From NCBI GenBank assembly GCA_035295165.1, contig DATGJN010000075.1, positions 1 through 57,207 on the forward strand: a stretch of 57,207 bases of DNA, given 5' to 3'. The translations under genes were made by a program, and so were the position numbers. The notes under the pieces were generated by a model, which worked only from the letters and a program-made list of their open reading frames with translations, had not been told where the DNA came from and did no database searches. The stretch is from a bacterium. Its GTDB lineage: Bacteria > Sysuimicrobiota > Sysuimicrobiia > Sysuimicrobiales > Segetimicrobiaceae. Positions 33,508-42,106 of the stretch are shown in pieces (position 1 is the first letter of the stretch; each line of letters opens with the position of its first letter).

Positions 33508-34713
33508 TTACGCCTCCGACCGCTCCACGAGCGTGGCGATTCCCTGCCCCACCCCGATGCACATCGTCGCGAGCCCGCGCCGGGCGTTCCGGCGTCCCAT
33601 CTCGCGAACCAGCGTCACCAAGAGCCGGGCCCCGCTCGCGCCGACCGGATGCCCGAGCGCGATCGCACCGCCGTTCGAGTTCAGCCGCGCGCGGTCGATC
33701 GCGAGGTCCTGCACGCACGCGAGCACTTGCGATGCGAACGCCTCGTTGAGCTCGATCAGGTCGACCTCATCGAGCGCCCATCCCGCGCGCGCGAGCGCCT
33801 TCCGCGTCGCGGGAACCGGCCCGATCCCCATATACGACGGATCGACGCCGGCCACCGCACCGCCGACAATCCGGGCGAGCGGACGCTTCCCCTGTCGCTC
33901 CGCCCACTCCGCGGACGCCACGAGCAGGGCCGCCGCCCCGTCGTTGATACCGGAGGAGTTCCCGGCAGTGACCGTGCCCCCGGGGCGGAACGCCGGCCGC
34001 AGCGCGGCCAACCGCTCGAGCGTCGTGTCCGGCCGCGGATGCTCGTCAACGTACACCGTCGTGGACTCCCCGCGCGACGCGGGCACCGGAAGCGGCACGA
34101 TCTCCTCCGTGAACCGCCCGTCCCGGACGGCGGCGGCGGCGCGCTGCTGGCTCTCCAGCGCAAAGGCGTCCTGCGCCTCACGCGAGATCGCGTAGCGCTC
34201 GGCGACGTTCTCCGCCGTCTCCCCCATGCTGTAGAGGGGGAACCGCGCCTCCAACCGGGGGTTCGGGAACCGCCATCCGAGCGTGGTGTCCTGCAGCAAC
34301 ATCGGGCCGCGCGGATACGCTGCGCCCGGTTTCCCCATCACGAACGGTGCGCGCGTCATGCTCTCCACGCCGCCGGCGATGTACACCTCGCCGTCGCCGT
34401 ACGCGATCGCGTGCGCGGCGACGTGCACCGCCTGCATCCCGGAGCCGCACAGCCGGTTCACGGTCTGCCCGGGAACGTGATCCGGCAGGCCGGCGATTAA
34501 CACCGCCATGCGCGCCACGTTTCGGTTGTCCTCGCCCGCCTGGTTCGTGCATCCGAACACGACGTCCTCGACGGCCTCCGGGTCGAGGCCATTGCGCTGC
34601 ACGATCGCCTGGACGACGTGGGCCGCGAGGTCGTCCGGCCGCACGGCTCGCAGCGCCCCGCCGTACCGGCCGATCGGCGTCCGGACCGCGTCCAAGATCA
34701 CCACGTCACGCAT
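33508..34713 (-). CDS. paaJ: Thiolase, 3-oxoadipyl-CoA/acetyl-CoA acyltransferase type
   Basis: A 401-residue thiolase. Catalytic Cys lies in [13 protein letters not shown], His in [15 protein letters not shown], and the second Cys in [14 protein letters not shown], with NEAFASQ and [17 protein letters not shown] also present. [20 protein letters not shown] is characteristic of the PcaF/PaaJ group that thiolyses 3-oxoadipyl-CoA at the end of aromatic degradation, though a general acetyl-CoA acetyltransferase cannot be excluded. Flanking paaX and a PaaG-like gene favour phenylacetate or related catabolism. GGAAGGGAG precedes the ATG at 34713. Confidence 0.88.
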   Translation of the reverse strand: MRDVVILDAVRTPIGRYGGALRAVRPDDLAAHVVQAIVQRNGLDPEAVEDVVFGCTNQAGEDNRNVARMAVLIAGLPDHVPGQTVNRLCGSGMQAVHVAAHAIAYGDGEVYIAGGVESMTRAPFVMGKPGAAYPRGPMLLQDTTLGWRFPNPRLEARFPLYSMGETAENVAERYAISREAQDAFALESQQRAAAAVRDGRFTEEIVPLPVPASRGESTTVYVDEHPRPDTTLERLAALRPAFRPGGTVTAGNSSGINDGAAALLVASAEWAERQGKRPLARIVGGAVAGVDPSYMGIGPVPATRKALARAGWALDEVDLIELNEAFASQVLACVQDLAIDRARLNSNGGAIALGHPVGASGARLLVTLVREMGRRNARRGLATMCIGVGQGIATLVERSEA

Positions 34714-34788
34714 CACCGCACTCCCTTCCGCTGGCTTCCCGACGTCCCGTCCGGCGTGCCTCCCGCGCACGCCGCACCCGATCCGGCG

Positions 34789-35565
34789 CTAGCGGCCGCG
34801 ATAGGCGGGTGTGCGCTTCTCGCGAAACGCGCTGACGCCTTCGCGGTGATCGTCGGTCCGGCCGGCGATGTCTTGGAGGAACGCCTCGTAGTCCAACGCG
34901 CTGCGTAGGTCCGCGGACAGATTACGTTCGACCCCCCGCTTGATCAATCCGTACGCGCGCGTCGGCCCCTGGGCGAGGCGCGCCGCCCACTCCATCGCGC
35001 GCGGCAGCAGTTCGTCGTGCGGCACGACGCGGTTGACGAGGCCGATCCGCTCGGCGGTGGGCGCGTCCACCGGTTCGGCAAGCATCATCATCTCCAGCGC
35101 GCGGCCCGTGCCCACGAGGCGCGGCAGCAACCAGGTGCCCCCGGAATCCGGGATCAACCCGATGCGCGCGAACACCTCGATGAACGACGCCCGGTCCGAC
35201 GCGATCCGCAGGTCGGCGGCCAGCGCGAGGTTGCACCCGGCCCCGGCGGCGACCCCGTTCACCGCCGCGAGCACCGGTGTCTCCATCGTCCGCATGCGAA
35301 GGATGATCCGGTTGTATCTTGTCCGAAGCAGCGCACCGTACGCGCGCGGACCGGGCGATTCCTCGCGCAGATCCTGGCCGGAGCAGAAGCCCCGTCCGGC
35401 GCCGGTCAACAACACGCTCCGGACGGCGGCGTCTTGTTCCGCGTCGCGCAGCGCGTCATGCAGTTCGTCCCCCATCGTCGCGGTGAACGCGTTGAGGACG
35501 TCGGGTCGGTTGAGCGTGATCACCCGCACCCCGTCCCGCGTCTCGAGCAGCAGCGTCTCAGCCAT
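34789..35565 (-). CDS. paaG: Enoyl-CoA hydratase/isomerase, PaaG-like
   Basis: A 258-residue crotonase-fold enzyme. ITLNRPDVLNAFTATM, RGFCSGQDLRE (oxyanion-hole region), NGVAAGAGCNLALAADLRIAS and FARIGLIPDSGGTWLLPRLVG match PaaG, which isomerises the epoxide of phenylacetyl-CoA to an oxepin. The first crotonase Glu is replaced by Asn in GAGCNLAL, as expected for isomerases of this subgroup rather than hydratases. No paaABCDE epoxidase is in the window, so the pathway assignment is inference. It lies between the UDG and thiolase genes on the same strand. Confidence 0.85.
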   Translation of the reverse strand: MAETLLLETRDGVRVITLNRPDVLNAFTATMGDELHDALRDAEQDAAVRSVLLTGAGRGFCSGQDLREESPGPRAYGALLRTRYNRIILRMRTMETPVLAAVNGVAAGAGCNLALAADLRIASDRASFIEVFARIGLIPDSGGTWLLPRLVGTGRALEMMMLAEPVDAPTAERIGLVNRVVPHDELLPRAMEWAARLAQGPTRAYGLIKRGVERNLSADLRSALDYEAFLQDIAGRTDDHREGVSAFREKRTPAYRGR

Positions 35566-35580
35566 ACGCGCTTCCTCCCT

Positions 35581-36309
35581 CTACGGTGCGAGCGTGGATG
35601 CCGGTCGCGCACCGGGGTCCCGCGCGACGAGCAGGCGCGCGGTCCGGAACACGTCGTCCAGCATCGGCTGGGTGAGCTTTCCCGTGTTGGTGTTCTGGCG
35701 GCTCGGGTGGTAGCTTGCGATCAGTGCCGGCCGCCCGCCCCCGAACTCATAGCACGCACTGTGCGCGAAGCGCAGCCCGCGCACCTCGGCGCCGCAGGCC
35801 CGGAGCAGATGCCGACAGACGTCGAACGCCACGCGGCCGAGCGCCACGAGGACGCGCACACGCGGAAGCAACGCCACCTCCCGTTCAAGAAACGGCAGAC
35901 ACCGCGCGAACTCCGGGCGCAGCGGTTTGTTCTCCGGCGGCGCGCACCGGACCGGGGCCGTCATGTACGCGCCCGACAGCCGCAGCCCGTCCTTGCGGTG
36001 CTCGGATGTCGGCTGGTTGGCAAACCCGGCGCGGTGCATCGCGCGCACCAGCCACATCGCCGAACTGTCGCCCGTGAACATCCGGCCGGTGCGGTTGGCG
36101 CCGTGCGCGGCGGGCGCGAGACCGACCACGAGCACCGCCGCGCGGGGATCTCCGAACCCCGGGACGGGTTGACCCCAGTAGGCCCACCCGGCGAATTCGG
36201 GCTTGCCGCGCGCGGCCACCGCGGTGCAGTATCGTCGGAGCCGCGGGCACGCGTGGCACGCGATCACATCGCGCGCCAGGGCGGCAAGCGAGTCTCGCCG
36301 CTGGGTCAC
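35581..36309 (-). CDS. Family 5 uracil-DNA glycosylase (UdgB-like)
   Basis: A 242-residue Fe-S uracil-DNA glycosylase that removes uracil and other deaminated bases from DNA. Cys18 and Cys21 (IACHACPRL), Cys122 and Cys137 fit the [4Fe-4S] ligands. Motif 1 is GLAPAAHGANRTGRMFTGD, with no acidic residue where other families have one, as in family 5; motif 2 is YHPSRQNTNTGKLT. The GTG at 36309 overlaps the preceding crotonase stop as GTGA. Such enzymes are common in thermophiles and Actinobacteria. Its position inside a CoA-enzyme cluster is odd functionally. Confidence 0.92.
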   Translation of the reverse strand: MTQRRDSLAALARDVIACHACPRLRRYCTAVAARGKPEFAGWAYWGQPVPGFGDPRAAVLVVGLAPAAHGANRTGRMFTGDSSAMWLVRAMHRAGFANQPTSEHRKDGLRLSGAYMTAPVRCAPPENKPLRPEFARCLPFLEREVALLPRVRVLVALGRVAFDVCRHLLRACGAEVRGLRFAHSACYEFGGGRPALIASYHPSRQNTNTGKLTQPMLDDVFRTARLLVARDPGARPASTLAP

Positions 36310-37079
36310 CGGCCGGTCCACTCCGGCCGTCGCTTGTCGAGGAACGCCCGGATACCTTCGCGTGCGTCCGCCGTGCCGAACAACAGGTGGAAGCACCGGC
36401 GCTCGAACAGCACGCCGTCGGCTAGGGGTGTCTCAAACGCCTGCAACACGGCCTCCTTTGCCAGGCGAACGGCGAGCGGCGGCTGTGAGGCGATCACACG
36501 CGCAAGGGCCTTCGCCTCGTCGAGGCAGACCTCCACCGGCACCACCCGGGAGACCAGCCCCGCCGCATGCGCCTCCTGGGCCGTGATCGGCTCCCCGGTG
36601 AGGATCATCTCCATCGCACGCGACTTCCCCACCGCCCGCGTCAGCCGCTGCGTACCACCGGCCCCCGGCATCACGCCCAGGCGGATCTCGGGTTGCCCGA
36701 ACCGCGCGGTCTCGGATGCCACGATGATGTCGCACAGCATCGCGAGCTCGCAGCCGCCGCCAAGCGCGAACCCGCTCACGCTGGCCACGATCGGCGTCGC
36801 CACGCGGCGAATACGCTCCCACTGCTGGAACCGATAGCTCCGGACCATGTCGCCCGTGCTCGCCTCCGCCATCTCGCGGACGTCTGCGCCGGCCGCGAAC
36901 GCGCGCGGGCCACCCCACACCACGGCGCACCGCACGTGCGGGTCCTGATCAAATCCCTCCAGCGTGCCGGCCAGCTCCTCCATCAGCGCCTGGTTCAGGG
37001 AGTTGAGGACCTGCGGCCGGTTGAGCGTGACCACGGCGATCGGATCTTCGATGCTGACCAAGAGGTGTTCGTGCGCCAT
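36306..37079 (-). CDS. Enoyl-CoA hydratase (crotonase family)
   Basis: A 257-residue crotonase. VTLNRPQVLNSLNQALMEEL, RAFAAGADVREMA (oxyanion hole), GFALGGGCELAMLCDIIVAS and FGQPEIRLGVMPGAGGTQRL give both catalytic Glu residues (in CELAM and PEIRL), so true hydratase activity towards short-chain enoyl-CoA is expected; PaaF is the closest role by context. The C terminus FLDKRRPEWTGR is typical. Its stop overlaps the UDG start. The ATG at 37079 begins MAHEHLLVSIEDPIAVV; upstream in-frame sequence is not family-like. Confidence 0.93.
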   Translation of the reverse strand: MAHEHLLVSIEDPIAVVTLNRPQVLNSLNQALMEELAGTLEGFDQDPHVRCAVVWGGPRAFAAGADVREMAEASTGDMVRSYRFQQWERIRRVATPIVASVSGFALGGGCELAMLCDIIVASETARFGQPEIRLGVMPGAGGTQRLTRAVGKSRAMEMILTGEPITAQEAHAAGLVSRVVPVEVCLDEAKALARVIASQPPLAVRLAKEAVLQAFETPLADGVLFERRCFHLLFGTADAREGIRAFLDKRRPEWTGR

Positions 37080-37108
37080 CGGCGGCTCCTTCCCTGACTC
37101 GAGATCTG

Positions 37109-37825
37109 CTACCGCGGGGTCAAGACCGCGTCGAACCCGGCTTTGCTGAGAATGTCGGCGAGGCGCTGCGCGGTCGGCTGGTCCACGTAGCCGCCCACCC
37201 ATACGCGGTACGGCGAACCTTCGACCAGCGTGACCGCGTACCCCAGGGACCGCAATCGCAGCACGAGCGCCTCGGCGTTCTGCCGCGCGTCGAACGCGCC
37301 CACCTGGACGTGGAACCTAGTCGGTGCGACCGGTGGGGCAGCCGCGCTGGCCGCCGGCGGTGCCGGAGACGGGGTGGATGGCGGGTTCGGCCTCGGCGTC
37401 TCCCCCGGCGCGGGCGATCCCGGCGGGATCGGGGTCGGACTCGTGGTCGTCGTCGGCGCCGATAACCCGGGGGTGCCGGGCGTGGGCGCCGTCTGCACCG
37501 CCACGGAGGGAAGCCCGGCGGACCCCGGCGCGGCGCCCGACGTCCCCGACGACACCCCACCGGGTGCCGCCGAGCTGCCGGACGGAGGCGCGGTGCTTCG
37601 TGCACCCGCACCACCGGGCGCCGCTGAGGACGCCCCTGGCGCGGCCGGCGCCGCCTCCGACGGCGGACCGGCCGTGGGGCGGGCGGGAGCACGGGCACTC
37701 GGCGGGGACGACCGGAACGCGCTTTGGCCGAGCAGGTATCCCGTACCGACCGCCCCGGCGAACAGCCCGGCGACGATGAGCAGCAGCAGCACCACACGCC
37801 CCGGTCTCACCGCACGCTCTCCCAT
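37109..37825 (-). CDS. SPOR-domain membrane protein
   Basis: About 238 residues. A short basic N terminus leads into one transmembrane helix (VVLLLLIVAGLFAGAVGTGY), then a long linker of about 125 residues made almost only of Pro, Ala, Ser, Gly and Thr, and a C-terminal SPOR domain (RFHVQVGAFDARQNAEALVLRLRSLGYAVTLV, then YRVWVGGYVDQPTAQRLADIL). SPOR domains bind denuded peptidoglycan glycan strands, so septal wall remodelling is likely. Topology is N-in, SPOR outside. The start is uncertain (ATG 37825, no strong ribosome binding site). It lies between UPF0104 and crotonase genes. Confidence 0.82.
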   Translation of the reverse strand: MGERAVRPGRVVLLLLIVAGLFAGAVGTGYLLGQSAFRSSPPSARAPARPTAGPPSEAAPAAPGASSAAPGGAGARSTAPPSGSSAAPGGVSSGTSGAAPGSAGLPSVAVQTAPTPGTPGLSAPTTTTSPTPIPPGSPAPGETPRPNPPSTPSPAPPAASAAAPPVAPTRFHVQVGAFDARQNAEALVLRLRSLGYAVTLVEGSPYRVWVGGYVDQPTAQRLADILSKAGFDAVLTPR

Positions 37826-37969
37826 CGGCCCCAGAGTTCGCGGGAACCTCGCCGCCGCTCCTGCTGAGGAGCCGACGCGAAGCGGAGTGACTTCCCGGCG
37901 CAACGATCCCCGTGGGGCCAGCACCGCGCCGCCGCGCGCTCCCGCGGGGCCGCAGGTCTCCGAGCGAGT

Positions 37970-38998
37970 CTAGCGGAAGACGTGGCGGTACCGATGGTAC
38001 GCCATCAGCAGCGCGGCACCGATCAATGTGGGCAGGTAGTACGAGAGCGTGCGGTCCAACAGCACGGCGCTCCGGGCGAGCACCGGGGGGAGCGCGTGCG
38101 GGGCCAACAGCGCGATCAGCCCGACCTGCGAGACTTCGGTCACGCCGACGCCCCCGGGGACGAGCAGAGCCATGCCGAGCATGGCCGCGCCGACGTACGT
38201 GAACGACACAAATGTGGGCGACAGACCGGTCCCCATCGCCCAGAACACGATGCAGACCCTGGCGAGATCGAGCGCTGTCACGACCGCGGTGACGAGCACC
38301 AACACCCCAAGCGTCCGACCCTGCCGCCACACGAGAATGCTCTCGCACAGCGTGTCGGTCAGGCGGACGGCGCGCGCGCGGACGCCCGCAGGCATCGGCA
38401 ACCGCCGGAGCAGGTGCCGGGTCCACGTCCGGACACCGAGCGGCGCGGCGGCGAGCACGATCGACCCCGCGATCAGGGCGGCGATCAACACGAGCAAGAA
38501 TTCACTGGCCGTGATCATCCGGCGGGGGAGGAGCAGGCCCGCGACCAGGAACGCGGCGATCATCAACACGATGTCCAGCAAGCGCTCCACCAGCATCGCG
38601 GACGTGGAGAGGCCCAGGCCGGTGCCGTACGAGCCCTTGAGCATCATGATCTTGGCCACCTCGAAGCTGCGCGCCGGGGTGACGCTGCCCGCCGCGACAC
38701 CTGCGAGAATCGAGACCACCGAGAACCTGACGGAGATCACCGTCCCGGTGAGGCGCGCCACCATGTACCGCCAGCGCACCGCTTTGACCAGCACTTGGGC
38801 ACCGACGGCGGCCACCGCGAGGCCCAGCAGGCTTGGGCGCGCGCCGTGAAGCGCCGCGCCCAGCTGACCGGGATTGATCGTGGCCGCAAAGACGACCAGG
38901 ATGACGACCCCGCACAGGATGAGCACATACCCGACCCACCGCACGGGCGCGGCCGGGGTGACCACCGCCTCCGGCGTGCCCGCGACGGGACCGCTCAT
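37970..38998 (-). CDS. UPF0104/lysylphosphatidylglycerol synthase-type membrane protein
   Basis: A 342-residue polytopic protein with about eight transmembrane helices. AVRWRYMVARLTG, SILAGVAAGSVTPARSFEVAKIMMLK and LLVPGGVGVTEVSQVGLIALL are the conserved blocks of the UPF0104/AglD-like flippase domain, which is also the membrane half of MprF. It lacks the soluble aminoacyltransferase domain, so a lipid transport role is more likely than lipid aminoacylation. The substrate is unknown. It lies 21 nt downstream of valS. Confidence 0.85.
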   Translation of the reverse strand: MSGPVAGTPEAVVTPAAPVRWVGYVLILCGVVILVVFAATINPGQLGAALHGARPSLLGLAVAAVGAQVLVKAVRWRYMVARLTGTVISVRFSVVSILAGVAAGSVTPARSFEVAKIMMLKGSYGTGLGLSTSAMLVERLLDIVLMIAAFLVAGLLLPRRMITASEFLLVLIAALIAGSIVLAAAPLGVRTWTRHLLRRLPMPAGVRARAVRLTDTLCESILVWRQGRTLGVLVLVTAVVTALDLARVCIVFWAMGTGLSPTFVSFTYVGAAMLGMALLVPGGVGVTEVSQVGLIALLAPHALPPVLARSAVLLDRTLSYYLPTLIGAALLMAYHRYRHVFR

Positions 38999-39019
38999 CG
39001 GCGCGACGTTCGCATCGGG

Positions 39020-41695
39020 TCAAGCACCTAAGCCGGCGAGGTACCGCGCGAGCGTGTCGCGTCGCGATGCGAGCTCCCGCTCCCGCGTCCGGTCCGCGGC
39101 GACGACCTCCACGGGCGCCTTCTCGAGGAACGCGGGGCTCCGCAGCCGCTCCCCGAGGCGTTCGAGGTCCCGTTCGATCCCGCCCATCTGTTTGCGGAGC
39201 CGCTGACTCGCCGCGGCGCGTGCCTCCTCGGACTCCACCGGGACCGCGATCTCGATGTCTCCCCACAGCGCCGAGACGGCGCCGGCCGGACGCGCGCCGG
39301 CGGCGCCCGCGCGGGCGAGGTCCAGGCGGGAGGCGCGGATCAGCGGCGCGATGTACCGGTGGGCGTCCCGGAGTAACGCCCCCCGGTCGTCCGGGGCGAG
39401 CAGCACCACCGGCACGGCGTCTGCGGGCGCCAATCCCAGGTCGGCCCGCATGCCGCGGACGGCGTGCACCAGTCCCATCACCTCGGCCATCGCCGCATCC
39501 GCAATTCCGTCGGTGCGGCGGGCCCGCCAGTCCGCGCGCGCGGCCAAGTCTTCCGGCACCGGCCACCTGGCGCGCATGATCGTCTGCCCCTCGTGCGGCA
39601 GCGCCTGCCAGATCTCCTCGGTCAGCGACGGCATGATCGGATGCAGCAGCACCATCGTCTCCGAGAGGACCGACGCGAGCACGCGGCGGGTGCCGTCCGC
39701 CAACTCGCCGCCCGCGCGGAGGTTTTCCTTCGCCATCTCCACATACCAGTCGCAGAACTCGCTCCAGATGAACCCGTAGAGGGACGCGCAGGCGTCTCGG
39801 AACTCAAACCCCTCGAGCGCCGTCGTGACGTCCGCGGCGGCTCCGGCAAACCGGCTGAGAATCCAGCGGTCGGGCAGCGTCCGTCCGGCACCGTCCGCGC
39901 CCGCCGCCGCCTGCGGCGCCGCGCCCCCGCCAAGCGACAAGCGCACGAAGCGCGCCGCGTTCCAGATCTTATTGGCGAAGTTACGCGTGTCCTCGACCAT
40001 CTTCTCGGAAAACCGCAGGTCCTGTTCGCCGGTGCAGCGGTTGATCAGCGCGAACCGCATCGAATCGGCCCCGTAGCGGTCCACCAGACCGAGCGGATCG
40101 ATCCCGGTCCCCAAGCTCTTGCTCATCCGCCTTCCCTCGATCGTCAGAACGGTCGGATGCACGTAGACGTCGCGGAACGGCACCTCGCCCCGAAACTCCA
40201 GACCAAACATCATCATTCTCGCCACCCAGAGAAACACGATCGACCGATCGGTGAACAACGTGTTCGTCGGGTAGAAGTACCTGAGGTCGTCCGTCTCCTG
40301 CGGCCAGCCGAGGGTCGCCATCGGCCACAGGGCCGAACTGAACCACGTGTCGAGAATGTCCGGGTCCTGCGTAAGCTCCCGCGCGCCGCACTTGGGGCAG
40401 CCCGCGGGAGCCTCCGCGCTCGCCACCATCTCGCCGCAGCCACAGTACCAGATCGGGATGCGGTGGCCCCACCAGAGCTGACGGCTGATGTTCCAGTCCC
40501 GGATCTGCTCCATCCAATTCAGGTAGAAGTTCGTCCAGCGCTCCGGATGGAACCGCACGCGGCCGTCGCGCACCGCCGCGATCGCCGGCGCCGCGAGCGA
40601 CTTCATGCGGCAGAACCACTGGTCCGAGATGTACGGCTCGATGATCGTCTTACACCGATCACAGCGGCCGATATTGGTAGTGTACGGTTCCTCGCATTCG
40701 AGCGCGCCGGCCGCGCGGAGGTCCTCCACGATGTAACGCCGCGCGTCCGCGCGATCCATGCCGAGATACCGGGGCCCGCCGAGATCCGTGATCCGCCCGT
40801 GCTGATCGAGGCACACGAGCACCGGGAGCTCGTGCTCGGCGCCGATCTCGTAGTCCAAGAAATCGTGGCCCGGCGTGATCTTCACCGCCCCCGTCCCGAA
40901 TTCGCGCTCCACCCGCCGGTCCGCGATCACCGGAACCGGCCGCTCGACCAGCGGCACCACCACCTTCGTCCCCACTAGCGCGCGGTAGCGGGGGTCGTCG
41001 GGGTGCACGGCGACCGCGACGTCGGCGAGGATCGTCTCCGGACGCTGGGTGGCGATCACGACGCCGGGCCCCCCGTCCTCCCCCAGATAGCGGAGAGAGT
41101 AGAGCGTGCTCGCCTCCTCTACGTACTCCACCTCGAGGTCAGATATGCTGGTTTGGTCCTTGACGCACCAGTTGATCATCCGCTTGCCCTTGTAGATCAG
41201 GCCCTTCCGGTACAGTCGGATGAAGCACTCCTGGACGGCGGCGTAGTAGGCGGGATCCATCGTGAACGTGGCGCGTTCCCAATCGCACGAGAACCCCATC
41301 CGCTGCATCTGCTCGAGGATCCGGCTGCCGATCTCCTCCTTCCACCGCCAGGTTTCCTCGAGGAAGCGCTCACGCCCCAGATCGAACCGCGTCTTACCGT
41401 CCTTCGCCAGCCGCCGCTCCATCACCACGTGCACGGCGATGCTCGCGTGATCGGTGCCCGGCTGCCACAGCGCGTTGTAGCCGCGCATGCGACTCCACCG
41501 CGTCAGGCAGTCCTGCAGGCTGTTGTTGAGCGCGTGCCCCATGTGCAGCTCGCCCGTCACGTTCGGGAGGGGCATCATGATCGCGTACGGCGGTCGCGAA
41601 TCCGGGACGGCATGGAAGTAGCCACGGGCCATCCACACCGCGTACCATCGCCGCTCGGTCTCTGCCGGGTCGTAGGTCTTGGGCAACTCGTGCAC
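39020..41695 (-). CDS. valS: Valyl-tRNA synthetase
   Basis: An 891-residue class I synthetase. HIGH-like motif is PLPNVTGELHMGHALNN, and GRRMSKSLGTGIDP is the KMSKS loop. The CP1 editing domain (about 195-345) contains TQRPETILADVAVAV and FGTGAVKITPGHDFLDYE. Zinc ligands appear in CDRCKTIIEPYISDQWFC and CPKCG. An anticodon-binding domain follows, and a C-terminal coiled coil ends the protein (RLRKQMGGIERDLERLGERL). The GTG at 41695 (VHELPKTYDP) has GAGGAGG upstream; frame upstream of it is T-box leader. Expression is probably controlled by the Val T-box. Confidence 0.97.
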   Translation of the reverse strand: MHELPKTYDPAETERRWYAVWMARGYFHAVPDSRPPYAIMMPLPNVTGELHMGHALNNSLQDCLTRWSRMRGYNALWQPGTDHASIAVHVVMERRLAKDGKTRFDLGRERFLEETWRWKEEIGSRILEQMQRMGFSCDWERATFTMDPAYYAAVQECFIRLYRKGLIYKGKRMINWCVKDQTSISDLEVEYVEEASTLYSLRYLGEDGGPGVVIATQRPETILADVAVAVHPDDPRYRALVGTKVVVPLVERPVPVIADRRVEREFGTGAVKITPGHDFLDYEIGAEHELPVLVCLDQHGRITDLGGPRYLGMDRADARRYIVEDLRAAGALECEEPYTTNIGRCDRCKTIIEPYISDQWFCRMKSLAAPAIAAVRDGRVRFHPERWTNFYLNWMEQIRDWNISRQLWWGHRIPIWYCGCGEMVASAEAPAGCPKCGARELTQDPDILDTWFSSALWPMATLGWPQETDDLRYFYPTNTLFTDRSIVFLWVARMMMFGLEFRGEVPFRDVYVHPTVLTIEGRRMSKSLGTGIDPLGLVDRYGADSMRFALINRCTGEQDLRFSEKMVEDTRNFANKIWNAARFVRLSLGGGAAPQAAAGADGAGRTLPDRWILSRFAGAAADVTTALEGFEFRDACASLYGFIWSEFCDWYVEMAKENLRAGGELADGTRRVLASVLSETMVLLHPIMPSLTEEIWQALPHEGQTIMRARWPVPEDLAARADWRARRTDGIADAAMAEVMGLVHAVRGMRADLGLAPADAVPVVLLAPDDRGALLRDAHRYIAPLIRASRLDLARAGAAGARPAGAVSALWGDIEIAVPVESEEARAAASQRLRKQMGGIERDLERLGERLRSPAFLEKAPVEVVAADRTRERELASRRDTLARYLAGLGA

Positions 41696-41715
41696 GATCC
41701 TCGCCTCCTCACACA

Positions 41716-42004
41716 ACAACGCCGCTCCGCCCAAAGGGCGGAGCGGCGCTCCGCGGTACCACCTTCGTTCCGGTCGCAGCCCGCTCCCGGGCACGAACGC
41801 CCGAGCGTGGACGGCATCACCGGCTCTCTGCGCTGTCACGGGCGCGACCCGATCGGCCGCCGGCGCACGCGCCTCCGACCCTCCGCTCCGGGGTGACGTT
41901 CGGTCCGGCGTCCCGGGGAGCTTCCACCATCCTCCCCTCGCTTGAGGGCGCCCGATCAGGGCTGTCCGGACCTACTCCTCCCCATCCTCGCGCACTGTAT
42001 GTAT
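41716..42004 (-). ncRNA. T-box riboswitch with GUC (Val) specifier upstream of valS
   Basis: On the minus strand the leader shows GGAGTA (S-turn) followed by GGTCCGG, the apical block with GAGGGGAGGATGGTGGAAG, and then CCGGACC-GAAC-GTC-A. The GGTCCGG/CCGGACC helix leaves GTC (41897-41895) in the specifier loop, a valine codon. The T-box core GGTGGTACCGCGG (41763-41751) offers TGGT to pair with the tRNA-Val NCCA end. A 13-bp hairpin follows (41720-41748). Uncharged tRNA-Val should favour the antiterminator and allow valS expression; the stem layout is read by eye, the mechanism is established for the class. Confidence 0.93.
41720..41748 (-). terminator. T-box terminator hairpin of valS leader
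   Basis: A perfect 13-bp stem CGCCGCTCCGCCC/GGGCGGAGCGGCG with a 3-nt loop, followed on the minus strand by TTGTTGTGT and then the valS ribosome binding site. It is the alternative to the T-box antiterminator; the weak U tract leaves a translational mode possible too. Confidence 0.85.
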
Positions 42005-42010
42005 GCGCGT

Positions 42011-42040
42011 ATTATACGTCCGCCACGCCGCCCTGCGCAA
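42011..42040 (-). promoter_or_regulatory. Promoter of the valS T-box operon
   Basis: On the minus strand -35 TTGCGC (42040-42035), an 18-bp spacer and a perfect -10 TATAAT (42016-42011). Start expected near 42004, just upstream of T-box stem I. Confidence 0.7.
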
Positions 42041-42106
42041 GCGACCGGCGGCATCCGCCAGCGCTGCGCACGGACCCGCACCCCTCCCCGCAGGGCGGAC
42101 CAGGGC

